A stretch of DNA of 16,380 bases from Gemmatimonadota bacterium (GTDB lineage: Bacteria > Gemmatimonadota > Gemmatimonadetes > Longimicrobiales > Longimicrobiaceae): the NCBI GenBank assembly GCA_019348265.1, contig JAHWJV010000024.1:1-16380 (forward strand), read 5' to 3'. Below the pieces are notes generated by a model. It was not told the origin of the DNA. It did no database searches and was given only the letters and a program-made list of their open reading frames with translations. Of this stretch, positions 7,119 through 13,617 are shown piece after piece (positions within the stretch are counted from its first letter, which is position 1; every line of letters begins with the position of its first letter). Made by a program: the position numbers and the translations under genes.

Positions 7119-7784
7119 ATGGCCGATCGCACACCCGAAGAGATTGCCGAGGAGGACCGCAACCGACGCGGTGCCGATCGCCGCGGCGACGATCGACGAC
7201 GCCCTGACCGCCGTGCCCCCCGACCGCTCTGGAAGCGCCCGTGGGCGTACGCCCTCTACGGCGTAGTCGGAACGTTCCTGGTGGTGATGATCTTTCGCTC
7301 CTCCGGGGAGGACGAGGCACCGGCGATGGGCGAAGTGACCACCGCGCCCATTGCGCCCGCGGTCGACACCACCGCTTCGCCCGCCGCCGCCGCACCGCCC
7401 CGCGAGGCGTTAGGCACCGGCGAGTACGAGCGCCTGCTCGCCCAGGGCGACGCGGCCTCCGGGCAGCGAGTCATCACGCAGCTCTACTGCGAGCCCGTGA
7501 ACTCGATCTCGATGAGCGTCGAGACGGCCGTATCCAAGTCGGTGGCCGCCGTCGCCGACGTCAACGGCCGGGTTCCAGGCGCGGAGTGCAAGTGGGGAGC
7601 CGCTGTGGACGCGCCCGACCTCCTCCTCCTCGTCCCTCCGGACCTCGCTCCCGCCTTCGCCGGTGCCCCCGAAGTGCAGCAGAGCTTCGTGCGCCGACGG
7701 AGCGTCCGCGCCGAAGTCGAATGGATCGGCCGCTCCGACGCACTTGCCCTGCGCAATGTCGCGGTGCTGCGGGGCCTGCGGTGA
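7119..7784 (+). CDS. Single-pass membrane protein of unknown function
   Basis: A 221-residue protein with no family I recognise. The N-terminus (1-40) is very charged, with an Arg/Asp run including RRGADRRGDDRRR. A single transmembrane segment follows at about 42-59 (WAYALYGVVGTFLVVMIF), then a Pro/Ala/Thr-rich linker (about 65-95) and a C-terminal globular part (about 98-221) expected outside the cytoplasm. That part has two cysteines (in LYCEPVN and AECKWG) which could form a disulfide. The topology is cytoplasmic N-terminus by the positive-inside rule. It starts 21 bases after the B12-protein stop and is probably the last gene of that operon; no Shine-Dalgarno is visible. Its stop codon abuts a heptad repeat array and a hairpin. 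Confidence 0.75.
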   Translation: MADRTPEEIAEEDRNRRGADRRGDDRRRPDRRAPRPLWKRPWAYALYGVVGTFLVVMIFRSSGEDEAPAMGEVTTAPIAPAVDTTASPAAAAPPREALGTGEYERLLAQGDAASGQRVITQLYCEPVNSISMSVETAVSKSVAAVADVNGRVPGAECKWGAAVDAPDLLLLVPPDLAPAFAGAPEVQQSFVRRRSVRAEVEWIGRSDALALRNVAVLRGLR

Positions 7785-7819
7785 TGGGGAATAGGGAACA
7801 CGGAGCAGGGAACAGGGAG
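7785..7819 (+). repeat. Heptad tandem repeat, CAGGGAA family, left array
   Basis: Five consecutive 7-base units directly after the stop codon of the membrane-protein gene: TGGGGAA, TAGGGAA, CACGGAG, CAGGGAA, CAGGGAG. The same unit occurs at 12673-12700. An inverted set of three units lies at 7879-7899, on the far side of a perfect hairpin. Confidence 0.85.
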
Positions 7820-7827
7820 CAACAAAG

Positions 7828-7865
7828 AGCAGGGGCCGACATCTCACTCGATGTCGGCCCCTGCT
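7828..7865. terminator. Perfect hairpin, probable bidirectional terminator
   Basis: A 16-base-pair perfect inverted repeat with left arm AGCAGGGGCCGACATC, a 6-base loop TCACTC, and the exact complement on the right. It lies between two convergent genes (membrane protein, plus; 78-residue protein, minus), which suits transcription termination on both strands, although no good U-run follows on either side. It is enclosed by inverted heptad arrays. Confidence 0.75.
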
Positions 7866-7878
7866 GTGTAGCGCAGGC

Positions 7879-7899
7879 TGTTCCCGGTTCCCTGTTCGC
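7879..7899 (-). repeat. Heptad tandem repeat, CAGGGAA family, inverted right array
   Basis: Three 7-base units TGTTCCC, GGTTCCC, TGTTCGC, which are the complement orientation of the array at 7785-7819. The last base (7899) is also the last base of the TAG stop codon of the minus-strand 78-residue gene, so the array reaches exactly to the coding sequence. Confidence 0.8.
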
Positions 7900-8135
7900 T
7901 AGCTCATCGCTCTCGCCAGGCTCAGCCTCCGCTGCAGCTCCTTCTGGCTCATCGTCCGCAGAGCGAAGTCGGCGGCGCGATGGCTGTTGAAGGTGACGTT
8001 TGCCTCGATGGGCTCGCGGTCCGGGTTCTCGGCTGGGACAAAGGCAAGCACCGCCCCGGGCTTGCCATGCGCAACGACCGCATCGACGGAGATCGCCCGC
8101 CACGGCTTTCCTAGCTCGTCCTGGAAATCACGCAT
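7899..8135 (-). CDS. Small protein of unknown function, downstream of RNase D gene
   Basis: A 78-residue protein starting MRDFQDELGKPWRAISVDAV that I do not recognise. The first two thirds have alternating strand-like segments (WRAISVDAVVAHG, AVLAFVP, IEANVTFN), followed by a C-terminal helix (MSQKELQRRLSLARAMS). There is no signal peptide, membrane segment or cysteine. It is supported as a real gene by one of the best Shine-Dalgarno sequences in the window (GAGAGGAGA before the ATG) and by its place 38 bases after the RNase D stop on the same strand. It may be co-transcribed with RNase D. Its stop codon touches a heptad repeat array. Confidence 0.72.
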   Translation of the reverse strand: MRDFQDELGKPWRAISVDAVVAHGKPGAVLAFVPAENPDREPIEANVTFNSHRAADFALRTMSQKELQRRLSLARAMS

Positions 8136-8173
8136 GTTCTCCTCTCGTCACCAAATCTCGAATAGCGGTTGAT

Positions 8174-9304
8174 CTAGCGAGCGCGCAGGGCATGCAAGAT
8201 CGCTTCCCCGAACGCCTCCACCTGCCAGCGGCGCAGATCCGGGACCTGAAGCAGCTCCTCGATGTCGTGCGGGTTCCGTCGTGCGATCTCGTCCAGCATG
8301 GCGCGCGAGATCAGGAACCCGGGGTCCAGGTCGAGGTCTTCGGCGACGCGGGCGCGTGCGTCGCGCAGCCGCTCGGCGCGCTCATCCGCGTCCGGATCGC
8401 GGTCCCACCGCTTGGCCGGTGGGAAGCGGGGGAGCTCGTTCTCCGGGACGGCCAGGCCCCGCTGGATCGCCGCGAGGATGTCGCGCCCCCGGCGCTCCAC
8501 CATCGACTGCGGTACCCCCTCCGTGGCGGCCAACTCCGCCTGCGTGGTGGGGCTCCGCAGGCTCAGGGCCAGGAGCGCCTGATTGGAAATCACGCGGAAG
8601 GTCGCCTGATCGCGGTCGCGTGCCACGCCCTCGCGCCAGGCGTACAGCTCCCTGAGGATCGCCAGCCCGCGCGGCTTCAGGTCCCGCGCTCCTTTCATCC
8701 GCAGGAACGCTTCGCGCTCGTCGTTGGAGTCGCTCCAGCGAATCTGCTCCCGCCGGATGAACTCTTCCTCCGCCCAGGCCATCCGGCCGCGCGCCTCGAG
8801 CTCGGTCCTGAGCCTCTCGCGCAATGCGAGCAGGTGCACGGTGTCCGTCGCAGCGTAGTCCTTCATTCCCTCCGAGAGCGGACGCTCCGCCCAGTCGGCG
8901 CGCTGGAACGCCTTCGGCAGCGTGATCCCCAGGTACCTCTCGACGATCGCGCCGAGGCCCAGCGACCGCTCCCCGACGAAAGCCGCGGCGATCTGCGTGT
9001 CGAAAAGGCCGGACACCCCCAGCTTCAGGTCGCGATCCATGATGCGCAGATCGTAGTCTGCGTCATGGAAGATCTTTTCGATCTTCGGGTCCGAAGTCAC
9101 CACGCCGAGCGAGGAGAGATCCTCCAGCGCCAGCGGGTCGATCAGCAGATTCTCCTCGGGCGATGAGACCTGGATCAGGCTGATTCGATCCAGATACCGG
9201 TGATACCCGGCCGCCTCGGTGTCCACGCCGATCACCGGGAAGCGTTGCAGTCTGGCAATCGCATCCCGGAGTGCGCCCGGGGTGTCGATGTACTGGTAAT
9301 CCAT
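8174..9304 (-). CDS. rnd: Ribonuclease D
   Basis: A 376-residue 3'-5' exoribonuclease of the DEDDy class, involved in tRNA and other small RNA 3' maturation. The three exonuclease motifs are visible: VDTEA with D28 and E30, KIFHDADYDL with D85, and KDYAATDTVHLLAL with Y150 and D154. The C-terminal half contains HRDC-like helical segments (around KPRGLAILRELYAWREGVARDRDQATFRV and the last 60 residues), as in RNase D proper. Length matches the family (about 375). The Met at 9304 is chosen because the exonuclease domain begins right there (DYQYIDTPGALRDAI); the open frame to 9691 is antisense to the amidohydrolase in part and lacks homology. The ribosome binding site is weak. Confidence 0.94.
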   Translation of the reverse strand: MDYQYIDTPGALRDAIARLQRFPVIGVDTEAAGYHRYLDRISLIQVSSPEENLLIDPLALEDLSSLGVVTSDPKIEKIFHDADYDLRIMDRDLKLGVSGLFDTQIAAAFVGERSLGLGAIVERYLGITLPKAFQRADWAERPLSEGMKDYAATDTVHLLALRERLRTELEARGRMAWAEEEFIRREQIRWSDSNDEREAFLRMKGARDLKPRGLAILRELYAWREGVARDRDQATFRVISNQALLALSLRSPTTQAELAATEGVPQSMVERRGRDILAAIQRGLAVPENELPRFPPAKRWDRDPDADERAERLRDARARVAEDLDLDPGFLISRAMLDEIARRNPHDIEELLQVPDLRRWQVEAFGEAILHALRAR

Positions 9305-9498
9305 GATGCAGTCGGCTTTCCGCGAGCGAACCGGGTAGGCCGCCGCTGACGGATGAGATGTCGGGCAAAGGCGCGAAACCTGCTCGCTCGGCGAGGCCCT
9401 CGCAAGGGTGGTACCCCGCGCGCTAGTGGCGTGGGTCGGGAGCCCGGCATAACATGAGCCGCGTTCCGTTTGGCATCTCGCATACACTGGTCCCACCG

Positions 9499-11103
9499 AT
9501 GCCGCAGTCTCAAAACAGCCCGGAAGATCAGGTCCTCCTGCGCAACGGCAGGATCCACCCACTGGGAGGACATCGGCCCGTCGGCGCGCTCCTGCTGCGC
9601 GGGGGCAGCGTCGCCGCACTCGGTGAGGACGCGGTGGCGCTCGCTTCCCCGACAGCGCTGGTCGTCGATCTCGCCGGGGCCGCCGTGACACCCGGGCTGG
9701 TGGACGCCCACGCGCATCCTACCGCCTGGGCGCTCTCGCGCCGCCGGGTCGACCTGCGCGACGCTCCCAGCCCCGAGGCCGCCGCGCGTCTGATCGGCGC
9801 GACCCTACCCTCGCTCGGGGAATGGATCGTGGGGCAGGGGTGGGACTCACACCGCTGGGGAGCGTTCCCCACCCACGAGATTCTCGACCGCGTGAGCCCC
9901 GCGGCCCCGGTTCTCCTGGAGAGTCACGATCTTCACGCCCTCTGGCTGAACGGCGAGGCGCTCCGTCGCTGCGGGATCGATCGGCATACGCCCGATCCTG
10001 ACGGCGGTCGGATCGTGCGCGATCCCGCGACCGGCGAGCCCACGGGAGTGCTCCTGGAGGAGGCTCGCCGCCCGGCGTTCGCGCGACTGCCGGCTCCAGG
10101 GCCGGAGGAGGTGTTGTCCGCGCTGCTGGACGCTCAGGCATCGGCGCACGAGCTGGGAATCACGGGGCTGCACTCGGTGGAACCTACCGGCCTCGCGGAG
10201 ATGAGCGCGCTGCTAGACCGCGACCTGCTGCGACTGCGGGTGCTGCAGCACCTCCCGCTCGCCGGTCTGGAAGATTCGATTGCGGCCGGTTGGCGCAGCG
10301 GCTCGCCAGCCCGCCCCGGATCGGACGAGTGGTTGCGGATCGGGGGGATCAAGATGTTCCTCGATGGGGCGCTGGGCTCGCGAACGGCGTGGCTGCGCGA
10401 GCCGTATTCCGGCAGCGACGATTACCGCGGAATCCAGACGCTTTCGCGCGAGGATTTCCGCGGCGCGGTGGCTCGCGCGGCGGGGGCGGGGCTCGCATCG
10501 GCCGTACACGCGATCGGTGACGCCGCCGTCGAGCTCGCCCTGGACGTGCTGGAGGAGATCCCCCCGCCCTCTGCGCTCCCGCACCGCATCGAGCACCTCC
10601 AGCTCTGCCCGCCCGACCTGTGGGACCGCGCCGCCGCGTCAGGAATCGTCGCCTCGATGCAGCCGGTGCACCTGCTGAGCGACATCCCCGCCGCCGAAGA
10701 GCACTGGGGCCGACCGCGCTGCCGGGGAGCTTACGCGTTCGCGCCCCTGCTCCGTCGCGGAATGACGCTGGCCTTCGGTTCCGACGTCCCGGTGGAGACC
10801 ATCGATCCCCGCCCCGGGCTCTTCGCCGCGCTGCGCCGGGAGACCTGGACGGGCGCCTGGCAGGGCGAGGAGTGGTATCCCGAGCAGGCGCTCACGGCGG
10901 CCGAGGCGCTCTCGTGCTACGCGGAAGGCCCCGCGGCGGCCTCGCGCGACGCCCATCGCCGCGGGAGCTTGCGGCCCGGTCGTGACGCCGACCTCGTCGT
11001 CTGGGACCGCGACCCGCTGCAAGCCCCGCCGGAAGAGGTGCGCGAGATGCGCTGTCTCCTTACAATGGTCGGCGGCGAGATCGTGCACCGCGATGGCGTC
11101 TGA
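9499..11103 (+). CDS. YtcJ-like amidohydrolase
   Basis: A 534-residue metal-dependent hydrolase of the amidohydrolase superfamily, YtcJ/NfdA-like branch. Such enzymes hydrolyse amide or ester-type bonds; the natural substrate is rarely known and cannot be read here. Features: an N-terminal beta-sandwich strand VLLRNGRI, the metal-binding H71-A-H73 in GLVDAHAHP, the family K285 in GGIKMFLDGALGSRTAWL, H337 in HAIGDAAVELALDVL, H362 and H366 in HRIEHLQLCP, and D429 in AFGSDVPVETIDP. The C-terminus returns to the beta-sandwich (GRDADLVVWDRDPL). An alternative ATG at 9454 would add 15 residues (MSRVPFGISHTLVPP) and has GGGAG about 11 bases before it; 9499 fits the usual family N-terminus better. 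The gene is divergent from RNase D. Confidence 0.9.
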   Translation: MPQSQNSPEDQVLLRNGRIHPLGGHRPVGALLLRGGSVAALGEDAVALASPTALVVDLAGAAVTPGLVDAHAHPTAWALSRRRVDLRDAPSPEAAARLIGATLPSLGEWIVGQGWDSHRWGAFPTHEILDRVSPAAPVLLESHDLHALWLNGEALRRCGIDRHTPDPDGGRIVRDPATGEPTGVLLEEARRPAFARLPAPGPEEVLSALLDAQASAHELGITGLHSVEPTGLAEMSALLDRDLLRLRVLQHLPLAGLEDSIAAGWRSGSPARPGSDEWLRIGGIKMFLDGALGSRTAWLREPYSGSDDYRGIQTLSREDFRGAVARAAGAGLASAVHAIGDAAVELALDVLEEIPPPSALPHRIEHLQLCPPDLWDRAAASGIVASMQPVHLLSDIPAAEEHWGRPRCRGAYAFAPLLRRGMTLAFGSDVPVETIDPRPGLFAALRRETWTGAWQGEEWYPEQALTAAEALSCYAEGPAAASRDAHRRGSLRPGRDADLVVWDRDPLQAPPEEVREMRCLLTMVGGEIVHRDGV

Positions 11104-11251
11104 GCGCTGCCTGTCGGGGTCGCGCTGAGAACCGATCTTGCTGATGATGCCGCGCTCGGGGCAGATTGGGTAGCGCGTCGCCACCCGGGCCTCCGGGACC
11201 CCGAATGCAGGACGGCCGCTGCCCGATCGCTCGACACCGAAAGCCAAAAAG

Positions 11252-12670
11252 ATGATTCGTAGAACCAAGATCGTCTGCACGCTCGGACCCGCGTCCAACA
11301 CCCCGGAGCGCATCGCGTCGCTGATCGCGGCCGGGATGAACGTCGCCCGGGTCAACTTCTCGCATGGGACTCTGGAGCAACACGCCCAAACCATCCGAAT
11401 CGTACGCGAGCAGGCCGAGCTTGCCGACACGCCGATAGCGATCCTCGGCGACCTGCAGGGGCCCAAGATCCGGGTCGGCCGCCTCGCCGAGCCGGTGGAG
11501 CTTGTCGCCGGGGACGCGATCACCTTCGCGCCGGAGGGCCAGGAGCAGGGCTCAGAGCTCCCCACCACCTATCCCGAGCTCGCCGCGGACCTCACCGAGG
11601 GTGACGTGGTCCTCCTGGCGGACGGGTTGATGGAGCTGATCGTCGAGGACGTCACTCTGCCGCGCGTCCGAATGCGCGTCATTCACGGCGGCACGCTGAC
11701 CTCCCACAAGGGGATCAACCTTCCGGGGGTGAAGATGAGCGTGCCGTCTCTGACGGAGAAGGACGTGCGGGATCTGGAGTTCGCGCTCGAGCAGCAGCTG
11801 GACTACGTGGCGCTCTCCTTCGTGCGAGAGGCGAAGGACGTGGTCGAACTGCAGAGCCTCATCCCCGAGGGCGGCCCGCCGGTCGTGGTGAAGGTCGAAA
11901 AGGGGATGGCCCTCGACAATCTTCCGTCGATCCTCGAGGTGGCCGGCGCCGCGATGGTCGCCCGTGGCGATCTCGGCGTCGAGCTTCCCTTCGAGAGGGT
12001 CCCGCTCGCGCAGAAGAGGATGATTCAGCTCTGCAACCTGGCCAGCCGCCCGGTGATCACGGCCACGCAGATGCTCGAGAGCATGATCGAGAACCCGCGG
12101 CCGACGCGGGCGGAGGCCTCCGACGTCGCCAACGCGATCATCGATGGGACGGACGCGGTGATGCTCTCCGCTGAGACCGCATCCGGCAAGTTCCCGGTCG
12201 AGGCGGTGAAGAGCATGGTCCGGATCGCCGAGGAGATCGAGCAGTCGCACATCCTCGACGCGGGGCCGCACTACGATCTGCCTCTCGAGCCGGCCGAGGA
12301 AGGCTATACCTCGACCGAATGGGCGGTCGCCGCCGCTACGGTCGAGGCGGTGCGTCGAACCCGATCCCCGCTGATCATAACCTTCACGCACAGCGGGCTC
12401 ACCGCCCGCGTGGTCTCCTCCTTCCGCCCCCCCGTTCCGATCCTCGCCCTCACGGACAGCCGCCGCACCTACAACCAGCTCGCGCTGGTCTGGGGCGTGA
12501 TTCCGGTCCTCGCGCCCGCGTCGGAGACGCTGTTCGAGACCATGCTCCGGGCCCGCACGATCGCCGTGGAGCGCGGCCTGGCGGAGCGCGGCCAGCGCTG
12601 CATCATCACCGCCGGTCTCCCCATGCACACCGCGGGAACCACCAATACGCTGCAGGTCGAGGTGATATGA
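11252..12670 (+). CDS. pyk: Pyruvate kinase
   Basis: A 472-residue glycolytic enzyme transferring phosphate from phosphoenolpyruvate to ADP. The N-terminal RRTKIVCTLGPASNTPE and MNVARVNFSHG are diagnostic, followed by LGDLQGPKIRVG, a B-domain (about 70-170), the active-site VVVKVEKGMALDNL (K214, E216), MVARGDLGVELPFERVPLAQK, TATQMLESMI, and DGTDAVMLSAETASGKFPVEAV. The C-terminal allosteric domain is complete and ends NTLQVEVI. Length is normal for bacterial enzymes. The 148 bases before the gene hold no terminator or promoter I can support, and no Shine-Dalgarno is visible (only AAAAAG before ATG). The stop is followed after two bases by a long heptad-repeat hairpin. Confidence 0.97.
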   Translation: MIRRTKIVCTLGPASNTPERIASLIAAGMNVARVNFSHGTLEQHAQTIRIVREQAELADTPIAILGDLQGPKIRVGRLAEPVELVAGDAITFAPEGQEQGSELPTTYPELAADLTEGDVVLLADGLMELIVEDVTLPRVRMRVIHGGTLTSHKGINLPGVKMSVPSLTEKDVRDLEFALEQQLDYVALSFVREAKDVVELQSLIPEGGPPVVVKVEKGMALDNLPSILEVAGAAMVARGDLGVELPFERVPLAQKRMIQLCNLASRPVITATQMLESMIENPRPTRAEASDVANAIIDGTDAVMLSAETASGKFPVEAVKSMVRIAEEIEQSHILDAGPHYDLPLEPAEEGYTSTEWAVAAATVEAVRRTRSPLIITFTHSGLTARVVSSFRPPVPILALTDSRRTYNQLALVWGVIPVLAPASETLFETMLRARTIAVERGLAERGQRCIITAGLPMHTAGTTNTLQVEVI

Positions 12671-12672
12671 CG

Positions 12673-12748
12673 CAGGGAACAGGGAAGAGGGAACAGGGAA
12701 CAGCCGACGGTCGTGCCCGCTGTTCCCTGTCCCCTGTTCCCTCTTCCC
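12673..12748. repeat. Inverted pair of CAGGGAA heptad arrays (long imperfect hairpin)
   Basis: Left array: four heptads CAGGGAA, CAGGGAA, GAGGGAA, CAGGGAA plus CAGC (12673-12704). Right array (12719-12748): GC, then TGTTCCC, TGTCCCC, TGTTCCC, TCTTCCC, the reverse complement of the same unit. With a 14-base loop (12705-12718) the two arms can pair over about 32 bases with four mismatches. It starts two bases after the pyk stop and fills most of the gap to the next gene. It could act as a terminator, attenuator or mRNA 3' stabiliser; no U-run follows. The same heptad family occurs at 7785-7899. Confidence 0.88.
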
Positions 12749-12773
12749 TTGGCGTTCTCCACGCGGTCCAGAC

Positions 12774-13550
12774 GTGAAATTGCACTTTCTCGGCACCGGC
12801 ACGTCCTTCGGCGTACCGGTGATCGGTTGCTCGTGCACGACCTGCCGGTCGACCGACCCGAGGGACAAGCGGACGCGCCACGCGGCGCTGCTCGAGCATG
12901 GGGGTCGCCGGCTGCTCGTAGACACGCCGCCCGAGCTGCGGCTGCAGCTGCTCCGCTCCGGGATCCCCTCCGTGGATGCCGTATGGTACACGCACCACCA
13001 CGCCGACCACGTCCACGGGATCGATGACCTGCGCGTCTTCTCCGTCCGCGACGGGGGGCCGCTGGAGGTCTATGCCTCGGACGAATGCGCGGACGTTCTC
13101 TCGCGGAAGTTCGACTATGTCTTCGACCCCTCCATGAAGCCGACGGAAGGGACCACCCGTCCCGAGGCCCAGCTCCACATCCTCACCCCCTTTCAGCAGC
13201 AAACCGTTGCCGGCTTCGACATGCTTCCAGTCCCGGTGCCGCACGGCCCGGTGGACGTCTACGGCTTCCGCGTCGGCGACCTGGGCTATCTGACCGACGC
13301 CAAGCGCGTCCCGGACGCCGCACGCGAAGCCCTCGCGGGCATTCGCGTCCTGGTGGTGAACGCGCTCTGGTTCGGACACCCCCACCCGACGCACTTCAAC
13401 GTGGAGGAGGCTGTAGACGTGGCGCTCGACATCGGCGCGGAGCGCACTTTCCTCATCCACATGAGCCATCGCCTCCGACACGCGGAGCTGCTGGAGCGGC
13501 TCCCCCCTGGCGTGGTGCCGGCGCAGGACGGGCTCGTCATCGAGATCTAG
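12774..13550 (+). CDS. PhnP-like metallo-beta-lactamase-fold phosphodiesterase
   Basis: A 258-residue MBL-fold hydrolase. The start MKLHFLGTGTSFGVPVIGCSC contains three cysteines (C19, C21, C24) in the pattern G-C-x-C-x2-C, a structural zinc site typical of PhnP relatives. The catalytic metal motif is THHHADH (H74, H76, D78, H79), followed by HGIDDLR, a further ligand region VPHGPVDVYGF, GYLTDAK, and FLIHMSH near the C-terminus. In E. coli PhnP opens phosphoribosyl 1,2-cyclic phosphate in phosphonate breakdown; related proteins act on other cyclic phosphates. No phn gene is present here, so the substrate is uncertain. The start is GTG with no visible Shine-Dalgarno, and it lies 103 bases after pyk, behind the repeat hairpin. 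Confidence 0.85.
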   Translation: MKLHFLGTGTSFGVPVIGCSCTTCRSTDPRDKRTRHAALLEHGGRRLLVDTPPELRLQLLRSGIPSVDAVWYTHHHADHVHGIDDLRVFSVRDGGPLEVYASDECADVLSRKFDYVFDPSMKPTEGTTRPEAQLHILTPFQQQTVAGFDMLPVPVPHGPVDVYGFRVGDLGYLTDAKRVPDAAREALAGIRVLVVNALWFGHPHPTHFNVEEAVDVALDIGAERTFLIHMSHRLRHAELLERLPPGVVPAQDGLVIEI

Positions 13551-13574
13551 TGCGGCAGCCGTCCGCGCCCATTA

Positions 13575-13606
13575 CTTTCGCACTCTCGTTCTTTCGCACT
13601 TTCGCA
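13575..13606 (+). repeat. Octad tandem repeat CTTTCGCA just before pgi
   Basis: Four 8-base units in phase: CTTTCGCA, CTCTCGTT, CTTTCGCA, CTTTCGCA, followed by the partial unit CTCTGCTT. It occupies the second half of the 67-base gap between the PhnP-like gene and pgi, ends within a few bases of the pgi ATG, and leaves no room for a purine-rich ribosome binding site. No inverted partner is present in this gap. Confidence 0.85.
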
Positions 13607-13617
13607 CTCTGCTTTTC

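Noticed and set aside
9305..9691. N-terminal extension of RNase D
   Set aside because: The exonuclease domain starts at the Met at 9304; the extension is Arg/Pro-rich, lacks homology features and overlaps the divergent amidohydrolase start.
11104..11251. Possible small minus-strand coding remnant or riboswitch in the gap before pyk
   Set aside because: The minus strand is open (for example RYPICPERGIISKIG) but has no start, ribosome binding site or known motif; only 5-bp stems are visible on the plus strand.
11552..12991. Long minus-strand reading frame opposite pyk
   Set aside because: His/Arg/Gly-rich translation without motifs, antisense to an unmistakable pyruvate kinase; a composition shadow.
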